Below are positions 11,211 through 21,994 of a stretch of DNA of 64,000 nucleotides, one piece after another. Every line of letters begins with the position of its first letter. Within the stretch, counting starts at the first letter, position 1. Below the pieces are notes generated by a model that worked only from the letters and a program-made list of their open reading frames with translations, did no database searches and was not told the origin of the DNA. The translations under genes were made by a program, and so were the position numbers. This stretch comes from Flaveria trinervia (taxonomy: Eukaryota; Streptophyta; Magnoliopsida; Asterales; Asteraceae). Location: NCBI GenBank assembly GCA_025506515.1, contig CM046443.1, positions 92,233,349-92,297,348 of the forward strand, written 5' to 3'.

Positions 11211-12976
11211 GGGGAGGGTTCCAATGAAAATTATATTATAATTGAAAACCAAGAAAATCACTTATTTATCATTGATCTTTTTGATTTATGGTTGAGATTA
11301 ATTAGTAGTATCTTAGTAATTAAAAAAAAATTAAAAGTAATTAAATAAGCATTAAGGGCAAAATAGGAACAACACAAAATAATTAATTTAGTAACTACCA
11401 ACTATAATTAACAAAATTTTAAATTTACTCCATTCTTCATTTTTCTCTCACCTCTCTCTCTCTTATATTTAATAAAGATTTAAATAATCAAATGTATTGT
11501 TTTTTTATTTTAGATCAAAAAGTTAAATCATCATGCTTCTTCTAAAAAACAAATAATGTAAAGAAAACAACTACGTATGCATTTGTAACACCGTGTTACG
11601 TATGCGTAACAATATGTGTTACGTATGCATAACATTGTGTGTTACGTGTATGTAACACTGTCATACATATGTGTTCCATTGTTAACGAACTCATATGAAC
11701 ATCTAAAATGAGTTACACACATTTTAAATCAAAAAAAATTTAATGCTAAAAATGATTTCAATAGTACATATATGTAACAGTAGAGTTACATATACGTACC
11801 AACAATTACATACATAGTAACACAATATAGTAACAATCAAAACCATTATAAACCTAAATGTGTGTGTGTGTGCGTGTGTGAATACAAGTCCAACATACCA
11901 ATACGTAACAAACAGAAGTGCATATATGTAAACAAAAAACTTACACATTCAAACAATAAAGTTATATATACAAAAATAACACAAGGGTACATATATGTAA
12001 CAATAGAGTTACGTATATGCAACAACAATGTTACATACCCGTAAAAGCCTAATACCGTTTCCATGTATACATTATGCATTTCACAACTGAAGTTATCGCC
12101 TACTCGAGCAGAACATGAATCATCCCCTATCTAGAGAAATATCAAATTCATAATTCCAAAATGTATCCAATCATAGAATGTCTGTGCGATCCTAAAACGA
12201 TTAACATTCAAGTCCACAACATTTAAAACCAATTATTATGATATATCTATAACATATGTAATTTTGTTCTTATTCAATTCTTATGTTAATTCAATTGTGC
12301 ATAATATGTAACCAATTAAACAAGCCATACATAACCACATAAAAATCATAAAACAAAGAAAACACGAATGCATCACCTAATATCGAAGCGAAAATAAATT
12401 CAACATAAAATTCATCAGGAGAACACCCCAACCTCCTCTGCTTAACAGCCTTAATCTGCATCGGTTCCGTGTCAAGTTGCCCTGACGAAACATTAATCGT
12501 AAGAGCAAGCTGCATCTGCAACTCCTCCTCGAAGAAACTAGAATCAGCTCTGGAGGCGTTTGAATAGTCATTGATGCTCTCATCGGAGGACAACAAAACG
12601 CCTCCGGTTTCATCAACGATCGGCATTATATGTTGAAACGAAGAAGCTAAGTTTGTCGTCATCAGAGATCGTGGTGACATGTCGACGATGATCAATCAGT
12701 TGGTGTTATCAGTGCAACCACCACCGATGTGAAGCTTTCGCAATAGATGTTTCATCTTTGACACCGTTGATGTGGATTGATTCGCATTAAAATTGAATGT
12801 TTCTATCTCTAGAATTAGTCAAATAGAATTAAAAATACCATAATTATGTTAATTGTAAGATTACAAAATACCCTTTTTAAATAAAATAAAAACATATATA
12901 TTAAAAATTTATGATTGGTTGAAAGTGGTTTTCATGGTTTTCAATTATAAATGTGGTTTTCATTTGATCTCTCCCC
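11211..12976. mobile_element. TIR element carrying a captured gene fragment (1766 bp, non-autonomous)
   Basis: The left end GGGGAGGGTTCCAATGAAAA and the right end, reverse-complemented, GGGGAGAGATCAAATGAAAA are inverted repeats that go on for about 55 bp with interruptions ('ataattgaaaacca.gaaaa.cac' in both). The flanks are TA/TATG microsatellite, so a target duplication cannot be read. The interior holds palindromic GTTACGTATGCGTAAC-like arrays (about 11585-11665, 11765-11825, 11980-12045) and a minus-strand fragment of an EDR1-like kinase gene. No transposase is present. The shorter element at 13087-13646 has the same end sequence, so both belong to one family. Confidence 0.8.
12395..12755 (-). 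pseudogene. Captured N-terminal fragment of an EDR1/CTR1-type MAPKKK gene
   Basis: From an ATG at 12755 (minus) the frame starts MKHLLRKLHIGGG, like the start of EDR1-type Raf-like kinases (MKHIFKKLHRGG..). After an in-frame TGA the same frame continues to FFEEELQMQLALTIN and IKAVKQRRLGCSP, which match the conserved 'EEEyQvQLALAis..qIkaAKr.SLGc' segment near the start of that family's N-terminal EDR1 domain. The similarity stops near 12395; after that the frame is open into unrelated AT-rich DNA, perhaps intron. The kinase domain is absent. It lies wholly inside the TIR element at 11211-12976, so I read it as transduplicated host sequence. The internal stop and truncation make a working protein unlikely. 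The family is given from remembered motif patterns, not from a search. Confidence 0.7.
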
Positions 12977-13022
<46 letters not shown>

Positions 13023-13086
13023 TATATACATATATATATAGATATATACATATATATACATATATATATATATACATATATATATA
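12977..13086. repeat. (TA)n / TATATACA microsatellite between the two TIR elements
   Basis: Pure TA with interspersed CATATATA units joins the right end of one TIR element directly to the left end of the next. Open frames rich in I and Y here are artefacts of the repeat. Confidence 0.95.
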
Positions 13087-13646
13087 GGGGAGGGGTTCAA
13101 ATGAGAACCACATTTTTTTGTGAGAACTCTAGGAACCAATCTCAACCACTCATTTTTTATCACATGCAAATCACATGCCATTTTTCATTTTTTTAAAACG
13201 TTCGTAACTTTTTTTCACGACATCATTTTTTCAAAAAAATTTCACCATAAAATTCAGTATTTTTTATCTTTCCAACGCCTACTATATTTATATACTTTTC
13301 TAAAAAAAATCGTACATCCGTTGTTTACGTATGTATAAATCTAGATATACACATATGTAGTACTGGATTTACACATTTTTAATCCGATATTACATATGTG
13401 TAAAACGAATTTCGTTAAAAAAACAGAAATTTTTTTTATTTTTTATAAAAAATTTTATATTTTTTTATGAAAGAGGGAAAGTTGGGGAATATTTTTGTGT
13501 TTTTATTTTTTTATTTTTATATTATTTTTTGATTTATAAATTTTTTAAATATATTTTTGTTAATAATTTTTCCATTGAGAACTAGTGGTTGAGATTGATT
13601 CCTAAAGTTCTCACAAAAAAAACTAGTTCTCATTTGATCCCTCCCC
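13087..13646. mobile_element. MITE of the same TIR family (560 bp)
   Basis: The left end GGGGAGGGGTTCAAATGAGA and the right end, reverse-complemented, GGGGAGGGATCAAATGAGAA are near-identical inverted repeats. They continue into 'tgtgagaactctaggaaccaatctcaacc' and its complement near 13585-13625, so each arm is about 60 bp. The interior is AT-rich and has single palindromic 'acgtatgtataaat' and 'acatatgtgtaa' segments like the larger element, but no captured gene. It is flanked on both sides by (TA)n. Confidence 0.88.
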
Positions 13647-13655
13647 TATATATAC

Positions 13656-13710
<55 letters not shown>

Positions 13711-13713
13711 CAC

Positions 13714-13746
<33 letters not shown>

Positions 13747-13752
13747 TATATG
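13647..13752. repeat. (TA)n microsatellite
   Basis: TATATACA/TA repeats abut the right end of the MITE. Together with 12977-13086 they suggest that the TIR family inserts into existing TA tracts. Confidence 0.93.
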
Positions 13753-14184
13753 TTTATCTTTCAAAAGTTTCATAGTTGTTTAAATTTAAATTCAAAAGTT
13801 TATTTAGTTGTTTTTACTTTATCCAATATAATAAACTCTTGTAGTAAAATTAAAACAACATATAAAATTAGTGTTTTTAATTAAATTAAAACAACTCTTA
13901 AAAGTAAATTAATGTTTTTAATCTTTTGAAAAATAATGCTTCCAACTTTCAAAACCAAATTGAAATTAACTCAATATTTTAAATTTAATACATATATTCT
14001 TTCATAATAACTTTGGTCACTCTTAAATTGTGTTGGCGTCGGCAGCAGGATGAGGAAGTCGAATATTAGCAAGGAGAATTATAATATTGGGTTTAATTAT
14101 CTTGTGTCCTCCTACCTACCAGATTGAGGGTTAGCATAACTTACGAAGAGCTTTGCTAAATCTTTATACAAATATATGTAAGGA
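13753..14184. other. AT-rich intergenic DNA
   Basis: The 'caaaagttt..tagttgtttaaat' phrase is repeated at 13760-13810, and a less AT-rich patch lies at about 14030-14150. No gene is recognised. Confidence 0.35.
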
Positions 14185-14720
14185 ACTTTTACATATTTTA
14201 TTTTTTTAAAATCGAAGATTACATATTTTGCCAAGCTAAAAGATCAATTACAAATTTCACTATTTAAAACATATATATTACTTATTTATCTATTTCATTA
14301 AAAGTAATATGTTAAATAGTTATTTTGTTTTGTTTTTATGAAGAGATTTTTACATATCGATGTTTTATTATTATAATTGTATAAAAATTTTGACAATTAT
14401 ATTTTTGTTTAAAAATATAATGTTGATGATTTGTTATTTGTTTTGAAATTAAATTTTAAATAAGATGTAAGTTTTGTTGTTTCTATTTATATAAAAAAAC
14501 TCAAACTTGAGTAAATATGTAGTTGATGCTTAGGAAGTGAAATGTGATAGAATACTTTAGTGAAAATATTAGTAAAATAATTTTAATAAAATATGTAAAC
14601 ATGTAATATATATATTTTAGAAAGGACGATATGTAATTGACTTTTTGACTTGAGTAAATATATATGTAATTAATAACTTTAGAAAGATGAAATATGTAAA
14701 TGTCCCTATAGTTTTTATGA
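14185..14720 (-). repeat. Dispersed repeat, copy 2 (inverted relative to 6125-6660)
   Basis: Reverse-complement alignment by eye to 6125-6660 runs over the whole block, with many substitutions and small gaps. The two copies flank the NAC gene in opposite orientation, about 7.5 kb apart. Confidence 0.5.
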
Positions 14721-15349
14721 AATGCCGAATATATCATTGCGAAGTATTTTTAATCTTTCTACATTATTTTAAAACGTATAGTATCAATGCTTATTAGGTC
14801 GATCCATCAAATACATATTCAACACCTACCTAAGAAAACTTATTAACATATACGTGACAACTTTTTAGTAACATGCAACACTTGTTTTTCTGTTTGTCTA
14901 CGTACCGATGAAGACTCCATGATGAAAAAAACTCTTACGACCTAAAATTCAATGAAAATCTTCAGAATAATTTCATGCTTGTAAAAAGTATTGTAATCGG
15001 TATTTTCTGTTTTTATGCTTGTAAAAAACTTGTAACTTTACTTCCACAAGATTTTGTGCACATACAAGAATTTCGTAACTTCAATTTCGCAAAATTTTTA
15101 ATTATGCATATATTTTCTTACCCATAAGTGTGATTTATTTACCTTCTTAATTTGCTTCTATTATGCATAAAATGGTGAACATAACCTCATCCTACTAGCT
15201 GGTAGACGTTGTGGTGTTAATGACTTATAGCCTTGGTTTGACATATAAGTAATACGGACAATATTGTTGTCGAAACAGGTCCTACCAACTTCGTATATGC
15301 AAGGGTTTACCGACAAAAGTTTACGAGTTAATTTTATTCTTTCGAACTA
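14721..15349. other. AT-rich intergenic DNA
   Basis: A short direct repeat 'ttcatgcttgtaaaaa.t.ttgtaa' / 'ttatgcttgtaaaaaacttgtaa' occurs at about 14971 and 15012. Nothing else is identified. Confidence 0.35.
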
Positions 15350-15361
15350 TATGAAATTTAT

Positions 15362-15630
15362 TTTAATTTTTTAACAGCCAACTAATTAAAGTTTGGCTAA
15401 CCGAGGTACCCAAATGGTGAAAAGACATCTCATACGTCCGCAAGCACAGACAACGTTAGATAACCCAAATCCATCAACCACCAATTTCGGAGAAAACCCA
15501 TTACCCAAATGCCCTCTGCTTTAAAATCTGGCCCACCAACAGTATTTTGCTGTCGAAGGGACTCGAACTCACGACATTCCTTAAAGGAAGCCATGAAGCT
15601 ATCACTCACCCAAATGGTTGGTGATAGTAC
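15362..15630 (-). mobile_element. SINE (tRNA-derived, about 269 bp) with target duplication
   Basis: On the minus strand the 5' part contains TTGGGTGAGTGATAGC (A-box-like) and GAGTTCGAGTCCC (B-box-like; on + at about 15570-15585), the internal RNA polymerase III promoter of tRNA-type SINEs. The 3' end is GGCTGTTAAAAAATTAAAA (on + TTTTAATTTTTTAACAGCC). The flanks carry an exact 11-bp direct repeat ATGAAATTTAT at 15351-15361 and 15631-15641 (13 of 14 if extended), as expected of LINE-driven insertion. A second 11-mer, ACCCAAATGGT, is repeated inside at 15408 and 15608, exactly 200 bases apart. I take it as internal structure. Confidence 0.75.
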
Positions 15631-15641
15631 ATGAAATTTAT

Positions 15642-16552
15642 AGTAAGATAGATAAATAAATATACGTACAACAATAACTATGTTTGTTTAGTCGTTTATC
15701 ACAATTATTTATTTATAATTTTTTGTGTATATCTTATATTACACACAAATATATAATTTATGTTTGTGCGTGATATAGTATTTTTTTTACATCATCTTAA
15801 CTGTTAATATCTTACAATGAAAGTTTCTTCTACGTATGCAACAATAGATACAGCAGGATAATCATGTTTTTTTAAGATGGTATTAAACTAGAAATCAAGC
15901 CCGCATATTGTTATGCATATTTTTTCGGTGACATGGTTAAGTATATAAAAAACGTATGATGTTGTAACGATTTAGTTTTAGATATGAAAACATAGATAGA
16001 AAAAAGTACTATGCCTCGAATGTTGTAATGTAAACAAGACCCAACACTAATGTTGAAACATTAGCGCAAACCCGTGTGTTGAAGAAAGCGTTGATAATAT
16101 ATGTAACTAAATTCTTAAAAAATATTTTATTTGTATAATCAAATCATAATTAAAGTCAAATATTATTTTTTTCTTTAATGGTAACATGGTTAAGAAAATG
16201 GTTACGGACCTCATAACATGTGTTGAAGAACATATGAAGTTGCGTGACTTGAATCTAGAGATCGAAACATAGATGCAAAAGAGTATTATGTCTCAAATGT
16301 TGCTACGTATACAAAACTTAAGATTGAGATGACAAACCCGTTAAACTTTAGTAACAAATAAATAATTATTGTTGAAAAGGAGAGAAAAAGTTATTTGTAA
16401 ATGAATTGTATACCATCAAATTAAGATGATCTTACGACTTTATTCTTAAATGAATTCTTAAGAAATATCTAGGAATGAAGTTGTGAATTAAAATTTAGAA
16501 ATTAATTAGCTCCAACTTTTGCATCATAATCATGAGAAATAGACAGGGGACT
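15642..16552. other. Intergenic, two related old copies of an unknown segment
   Basis: The stretch 'aaaaaagtactatgcctcgaatgttgtaatgtaaacaagac' near 16000 resembles 'aaaagagtattatgtctcaaatgttgctacgtatacaaaac' near 16275, each preceded by 'ggtgacatggttaag' / 'ggtaacatggttaag' (15930, 16180). This is a direct repeat with a period of about 265 bp. No coding content is seen. Confidence 0.5.
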
Positions 16553-16638
16553 TATCTTCGTAATTTCCTTTTGAATAAAATTATAACGCCAGTATTATCT
16601 TCGTAATTTCCTTTTTGATAATATTATAACGCCAGTAT
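16553..16638. repeat. Tandem duplication, two copies of 43 bp
   Basis: 'tatcttcgtaatttcctttt' through 'ataacgccagtat' occurs twice, starting at 16553 and 16596, with two or three differences. Confidence 0.85.
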
Positions 16639-17130
16639 TCGATAATTTGTTGTTCTTCTTTTATTTAACTAGTAATTGATCATTAACCTATCCTTTGTCA
16701 TCTAATCATTTTCAGTACTTGAGTAAGAAACCTTAAACACTAAGAAAGCTCATACATCAATTTGTATTTATTAGTCTCGAACCTAAGACCAAATTTATTA
16801 AAAAAACTCACATTAGGTGAAAAATTTTCATTGTCCAACCTAAAACCCAATGTAAGACTTGAACTCAAGACATTTGTATATTTTAACGAAGTCATGATGA
16901 AATTACCTTAACTACTTTGGCTAAGGATCATTTGTCACACTTGGCTCCCCATACTAACAATATTGTCCGTTTTGCTCACGAGGAGCTCATGAATTTACTC
17001 ACGCGTTGTGCGCCCAAAACACGTTATTGATGTTAGAGGCAAAACATTCCTTATTACTCAGTGAAGCCCCTTTGATAAACGATCTTGGGCCTCCAAAGGC
17101 TAAAGTTTGCTCATCCACATTTGGGCCAAC
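16639..17130. other. Possible LTR fragment of a copia or TRIM-like element
   Basis: At 16925-17125 the composition changes. Phrases such as 'acaatattgtccgttttgctcacgagg', 'gcgcccaaaacacg' and 'tcttgggcctccaaaggc' resemble plant LTRs that carry 'TGTCCG..TTGGGCTCAC' text. There is no partner LTR, tRNA primer site or target duplication that I can see, so this is a weak call. Confidence 0.25.
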
Positions 17131-17157
17131 ATCAATATATATTATATATATATATAT

Positions 17158-17212
<55 letters not shown>
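17131..17212. repeat. (TA)n microsatellite
   Basis: Almost pure AT dinucleotides. Confidence 0.95.
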
Positions 17213-18804
17213 TAACGGATTTACACAATAAGCTTTAAAATTTAAGAAATATTTCCATTCTTATGACTAACTACACATACAATAAGCAAGTGTACCTATT
17301 AGATATTATGATAGCTTTTAGTAAGAATCAAATATCGATCTGTGGATATGAAAGTCCCTAATACTAACTCTTTTGTTATTATGTGGCCGATAATATGATT
17401 TGTGAATAATATGACTAATTTAATTAATAATTAAACTAATTGAAGAAAGTATATGAAGATGAAGATAATCAATCAAAGAAAAATATTTCTTAGACCTCGA
17501 ATCCACTTAGTAAAACAATGACAAATACATGAACCTATGGTGAGATTATCTTTTACGCATGAAACATGGATCTAAACTAGACTCCTGTCAAGATTATCGA
17601 ATTATATAACTCTTTGGAAAGCTTAAACGATACACATAACAACCACCTACAGTTATGCCATGAAATCCTAATGATATTATTAAGCTAAAGTTAAAGATGA
17701 TTGACTCACGTCAAGGATACTAAACCCACAAATCTTTGGAAAGTTAACACGAAGAACACATGGTAACCAACTCGATTCACGTAATGTGACAATAGCTATG
17801 TAAATCCTTCCATTTATAATTTCCTTAACACGAATACATGAATCATAAATATGTGTATTATCTATAATTACACATACACGATGTTAGGAGATATTTCATA
17901 ACAAACACAATGGTTTTTACAAACATATGTATAAGGATGCATACTTGTTTAACTTTATTAAATGACCAATCAATCATTTATCATTCCTAGTCAAATACCA
18001 TAAACCACATACTAATGTATGCATTTCATGAATAGATGTTCTAAAACACAAAGTTTTTTAATAATATGTGATTATAACACCCACAAGATTCATCATTTCA
18101 TCAAGTTTAACGAACACAGACAATCATTAAAGAACATTCATAGCCTTGTAACAAACATTAACCTAATCATCACCATAAGTTACATGTAAAATGTTAAAGT
18201 ATGATAAGCTTTATTTAATCTAAGTGATAAAGAGTATTTAACCCATGAGCCTTACAAAAACCACAACCAAATCATAACAATGGAAGAAAACATGATATAT
18301 CTAGAGGTTTTTAAACCAAAGATGAGTAGAAGTGGGTTGTGTAGAGTTGAATCTTTCTTTGAAATGCTTGATCTTCAACCTAACTTGAACTCTTGAGAAA
18401 TATTCTTCAAAGTCAACCAAAGAATGGATAACACTAGGGTTGCAAAATTCGTCTCCCCCCAAAATAAAGAAGGATAAGCACTTAAAAGGGGGCCTAATGC
18501 ATGTTATGGCCATGACAGAATCACTGATGATCATGATGTGCAGGAAAAAAAGATCTGATGCATGTTATGATCATGACAGATCATCATGACCATAATAGCC
18601 TCCAAATTTCATAATCTTTATGCATTTCTTGTATTTTCTTTTTTAAATCATCAAGTAACCATCCAAAACTATAAAATCCAAATTAATCATAATTAAGTAT
18701 AGATAAATATGAGTTTGTAACCAAAAAACACTTAAGATGGGAAAAATATGCATTATTACCATGTATATTTATTCACGCATCATTTTCCAGTATCTATATA
18801 GTTC
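17213..18804. other. Unidentified repetitive-looking region
   Basis: The text at 17270-17800 ('aagcaagtgtacctattagatattatgatagc', 'gaatcaaatatcgatctgtgg', 'actcctgtcaagattatcgaattatataactc', 'tcacgtcaaggatactaaacc') has the look of a degraded plant LTR, but no matching partner, primer site or ends are visible. An 18-base phrase 'ctgatgcatgttatgatcatgac' is near-duplicated at 18493 and 18553. No gene is supported; the frame 18301-18534 (minus) shows no domain. Confidence 0.3.
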
Positions 18805-18807
18805 TAA

Positions 18808-19098
18808 GGGGCTGTTTGGCAGCCTCTAATGGTTCAGATATCTGAATGGCTTAGCACTTAATGTTTCAGACTCTTTGTTTCGCGATCACTTGTTTGAAAG
18901 GTTAAGACATTTACCTCTGAATGGTTAAGCATTATACTGATGCTGATTGGTTAGAAGTCTAATGCTGAATAATTAAAACATATTATCTGAATTGGTCAGA
19001 CATTTACCTTTAAATAATTAAATGATATACCATCTCTTAATGGTTCATACCTCTTATTGGTTCAACACTTAATCATTCAGGAGTTGTAAAACAGTCCC
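18808..19098. mobile_element. Tourist-like (PIF/Harbinger) MITE, 291 bp
   Basis: The ends are GGGGCTGTTTGGCA (18808-) and, reverse-complemented, GGGACTGTTTTACA (-19098). A 3-bp direct repeat TAA flanks them at 18805-18807 and 19099-19101. The 3-bp TWA duplication and GGG..GTTTG ends are diagnostic of the PIF/Harbinger superfamily. The interior repeats TCTGAATGGTTAAG-like words many times (for example 18852, 18915, 19035) in both directions. There is no coding capacity. Confidence 0.85.
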
Positions 19099-19101
19099 TA
19101 A

Positions 19102-19879
19102 ACGTGATTGTATATTTTGAAATATGAATACGAAGTTTGTTTTAAATAAAATGTGGTAATCAACTAATATGCTAATGTTATTATAATATCACAACATAAT
19201 GATACGAAGTGATTTTGTAAATTATACATTAGCATTGTTATTTTTCATAAAATGTGATCATAGTACGATACAAATTGTATAATTATATCGCACGTTGTTG
19301 TAAACTTTAATAAATGAATTTAAAACAATTATATTATACGCTTGCTAAATATAAAAATGTTTGATTTTATAGTATATATTTAATAAGTTTAATATGTTCT
19401 GTACTTTTGTAATAATAGTAGTAATGCTATTTTTTTCCAAGTCAATCTGGTATCATACATTATTCATGGATCATGGATGATGTGTCATTATATATTATAA
19501 AACTATGTAATAGTAACTTCTCATTTAAGTGTGTATATATACAATAGGTTAAAAAAATGTATGTTAGATGTATTGAAAAATATAATTTTCTATACTTTGT
19601 AACAATAATTTATAAGAAAACATTATCTTAAGTTAAAATATGTAAGTGTACTAATTAATATTAATAAATTAATAATAAGGAAATTAAATAAAGATGGTCA
19701 AAATATAGGAAAAATGGATAAGTAGTATTAATGATTTCATTGTTAATGATTAAGTCTCTTGGTTAGCTTATTTATTTCTTTTATTAAGTCAATTAAGTTA
19801 ATTATTAAGTCTGATATAGCAACATCTTTTTTTATATCTGCACTCATCTTACAGCCCATAAGGCTCGCTAAATATCATA
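19102..19879. other. AT-rich intergenic DNA
   Basis: No gene, repeat end or RNA feature is recognised. Confidence 0.35.
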
Positions 19880-19892
19880 TCAATCATTCAAT

Positions 19893-20000
19893 AGTTTTAC
19901 GGGTCGTGAAGCCTCTCACGACCACATTTTTCACGGCCGTAATAGGTTTTACGGGCTGTGAGGATTCATGTTAACGGCCCGTTAAGTGTTTCACGAGCCA
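19893..20000. repeat. Subterminal CACGGCCCGTGA-type cluster (left)
   Basis: TTTTACGGGTCGTGAAG, CTCACGACC, TTTCACGGCCGT, TTTTACGGGCTGTGAG, ACGGCCCGTTAAG and TTTCACGAGCC follow each other within about 110 bases. Each is a near-palindrome around GGCCCG. Confidence 0.75.
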
Positions 20001-20030
20001 TAATGTTTGTTGACTTTTTTTTATTTTTTT

Positions 20031-20160
20031 GACACGATGTAATATGCCTCGGTTACGGTGTAATTTTGTATTTATTACATTATTTGACGCGATGTAATAT
20101 TCCTCGATTACTGTGTAATTTTGTATTTATTACATTATTTGATACGATGTAATATTCTTG
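20031..20160. repeat. Tandem repeat, 55-bp unit, about 2.4 copies
   Basis: GA(C/T)(A/G)CGATGTAATAT begins at 20031, 20086 and 20141, each followed by 'tcctcg.ttac.gtgtaattttg' except the last, which is cut short. Confidence 0.85.
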
Positions 20161-20267
20161 ATAATTATTTGAGGTAGCATAATATTCTTTGTAAAACACT
20201 ATATAAATCGTCATAATTTAATTCATTTAATATTGATAAATTCCATATTTATATACATTTTATTAAT

Positions 20268-21690
20268 GATGTCAATTTCGGATAACACTTATTTATTTGG
20301 TTCCAATTCTAATTACTACCCCGTCGAGTGTTATAGTTATTACGGTGACGAGGGTGGTAACTTTGGTGAACAGTACGGTGATAATGTTTGAAGTTTCGGC
20401 GGTTACTACAACGGTGATGACGACGGCAACGACAGTGATGATGGCGACAATGGAGGTGATAGTAGCGGAGATGAGTATGGTGATGGTTTTGAAAAAAAGG
20501 TTATACGACACGAATCAGGTTATTACATAACTCATATGTTTTTTATGTTATTTGATATAAAATAATTATTAAGTTTTATTATTTGATAATAACTAATTAT
20601 ATTATTTAAAATTATTAGGTTTTTTCATCTCGTGAATAATTGGTTGATTGGGTTAGTAATATAAGTCGTGAAAATGGATAGGTTATTGTCACGAAAAGGT
20701 CGGAAAAAACATAAGTGGGTCGGTAGTTAAAATATTATTAAAATGTGATCGCAGTGGAGTATATAAATGAATACCCACTCTTAGAAACATTGGCACAAAA
20801 AAAACAAATTGTCAGTTTGAATTACAAAGAAAATACCAAATAAAAAGGTGGGTGGATCCTAGTTGATATAGATGAGTCTCATAATCATGAAGCCGATGAA
20901 CACTACGAGGGGCATGCATACGCAATGAGACTCACTGAAAAAGAGATTTGTATGGTAAAGCAACTTACAGAGCAAAATATTGATCAACGAAACATTTTAG
21001 GCATAGTAAGTGAGCAAAATTCGAAAAACATGTCAGCCTTAAGAACGTATATAATGGCCGCATGAAAATAAAAAATTCTAGCAGAATCGGCGAAACTCCG
21101 ATGCAGGTGTTTTTTACTATACTACAACAAAATAAATATATTTACACCCCTCACGTACATGAAGCCACAAATACCGTAGACGAGGTTTTTTTATACATCC
21201 CACATCTCACACTTTATGGCGGGCCTACCCGCATGTGTTGATGATAGACATAACGTATGAAACAAACGTTTACAGAATGCCATTTGTCTAAATGGTTGGT
21301 GTGACATCAACACTGAAAGCGTTTTCTGTTGCTCATGCATTCATCGATCTTGAACGTCAGATTAATTTCAGATGGAGTTTAGAACAATTAAAAGAAACTT
21401 TAGAGGAAAAGTGTATAGAACCCTGTGTTATACTTACCGACAAAGACCTTGCTTTGATTAAAGCGTGTGAAGAAATATTTCCAAATGCCGTGAGACTACT
21501 TTGTAGATGGCATATATCGGAAAATATTATTAAACATTGCAAGTTGAGTTTTTCAAATGATGAATGGGACGCTTTTAAGCATATGTGGTCGTTATTAGTT
21601 AACTCTGTCATGCCTGACATATTCGAGTACAATTTTGAGCACCTTTATCGAAAATTGGTGCCAAAACATTCAAGTAAGTTTTATATTGTT
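20268..21690 (+). pseudogene. FAR1-related MULE transposase, broken
   Basis: An ATG at 20268 opens an acidic, glycine-rich leader (DDDGNDSDDGDNGG) after one stop. After a probable intron, about 20620-20860 gives pieces of a FAR1 DNA-binding domain (FSSRE..LVDWV, then ESHNHE at about 20875). From 21225 the transposase core follows: MIDITYETN (first acidic residue), LTDKDLALIKAC (second) and CRWHI, the C-x2-H signature of MULE transposases. The longest clean stretch is 21292-21660. Stops (for example the TGA at about 21063) and frameshifts break it, and the part with the last catalytic Glu is missing. Normal family length is 600-800 residues. It is inferred to be the former source of the movement that made the surrounding element. 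Confidence 0.75.
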
Positions 21691-21724
21691 ATTATTATTC
21701 TTATTAATATTATTTTTTATAATT

Positions 21725-21895
21725 TAAGGTCTCATGACCCGCAAGGTGTTACACAGCCCGTGCATAATAAAAATAAAAATTACCCGTTAAATTTCACAAG
21801 CCGTGAGACGTTTTACGGTCGTGAGCCTTAACGGTTTAAAAAATAACCGTTAGCTTTCACGGCCCATGACACGTTTCACAGCCCCTGAAGAGACC
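21725..21895. repeat. Subterminal CACGGCCCGTGA-type cluster (middle)
   Basis: TCTCATGACCCGCAAGG, ACACAGCCCGTG, TTTCACAAGCCGTGAG, TTTTACGGTCGTGAG, TTTCACGGCCCATGAC and TTTCACAGCCCCTGAAG lie within 170 bases just downstream of the transposase remnant. Confidence 0.7.
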
Positions 21896-21994
21896 AAAAG
21901 AAAATAAATAAAAAAATTTCAACTATAAATACTAACATATTTGCAAACAAAAAATACACTCAAACATCAAAATCTTAACATATTTACAAAAATT

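Noticed and set aside
12291..12695. Independent host gene of 134 codons
   Set aside because: It is the EDR1-like captured piece plus AT-rich read-through, wholly between inverted repeats and broken by a stop.
12951..13783. I/Y-rich open frames on both strands
   Set aside because: They are translations of TA microsatellites and MITE ends.
15408..15618. ACCCAAATGGT as the target duplication of the SINE
   Set aside because: The ATGAAATTTAT pair lies outside it and abuts the 3' tail exactly, so it is the better duplication.
18301..18534. 77-codon minus-strand open frame
   Set aside because: No domain, no splice or promoter context, and within repetitive-looking DNA.
20293..20530. V/T/I-rich open frames at the transposase leader
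   Set aside because: Shadows of the acidic GAT/GGT-rich leader of the MULE transposase in other frames.
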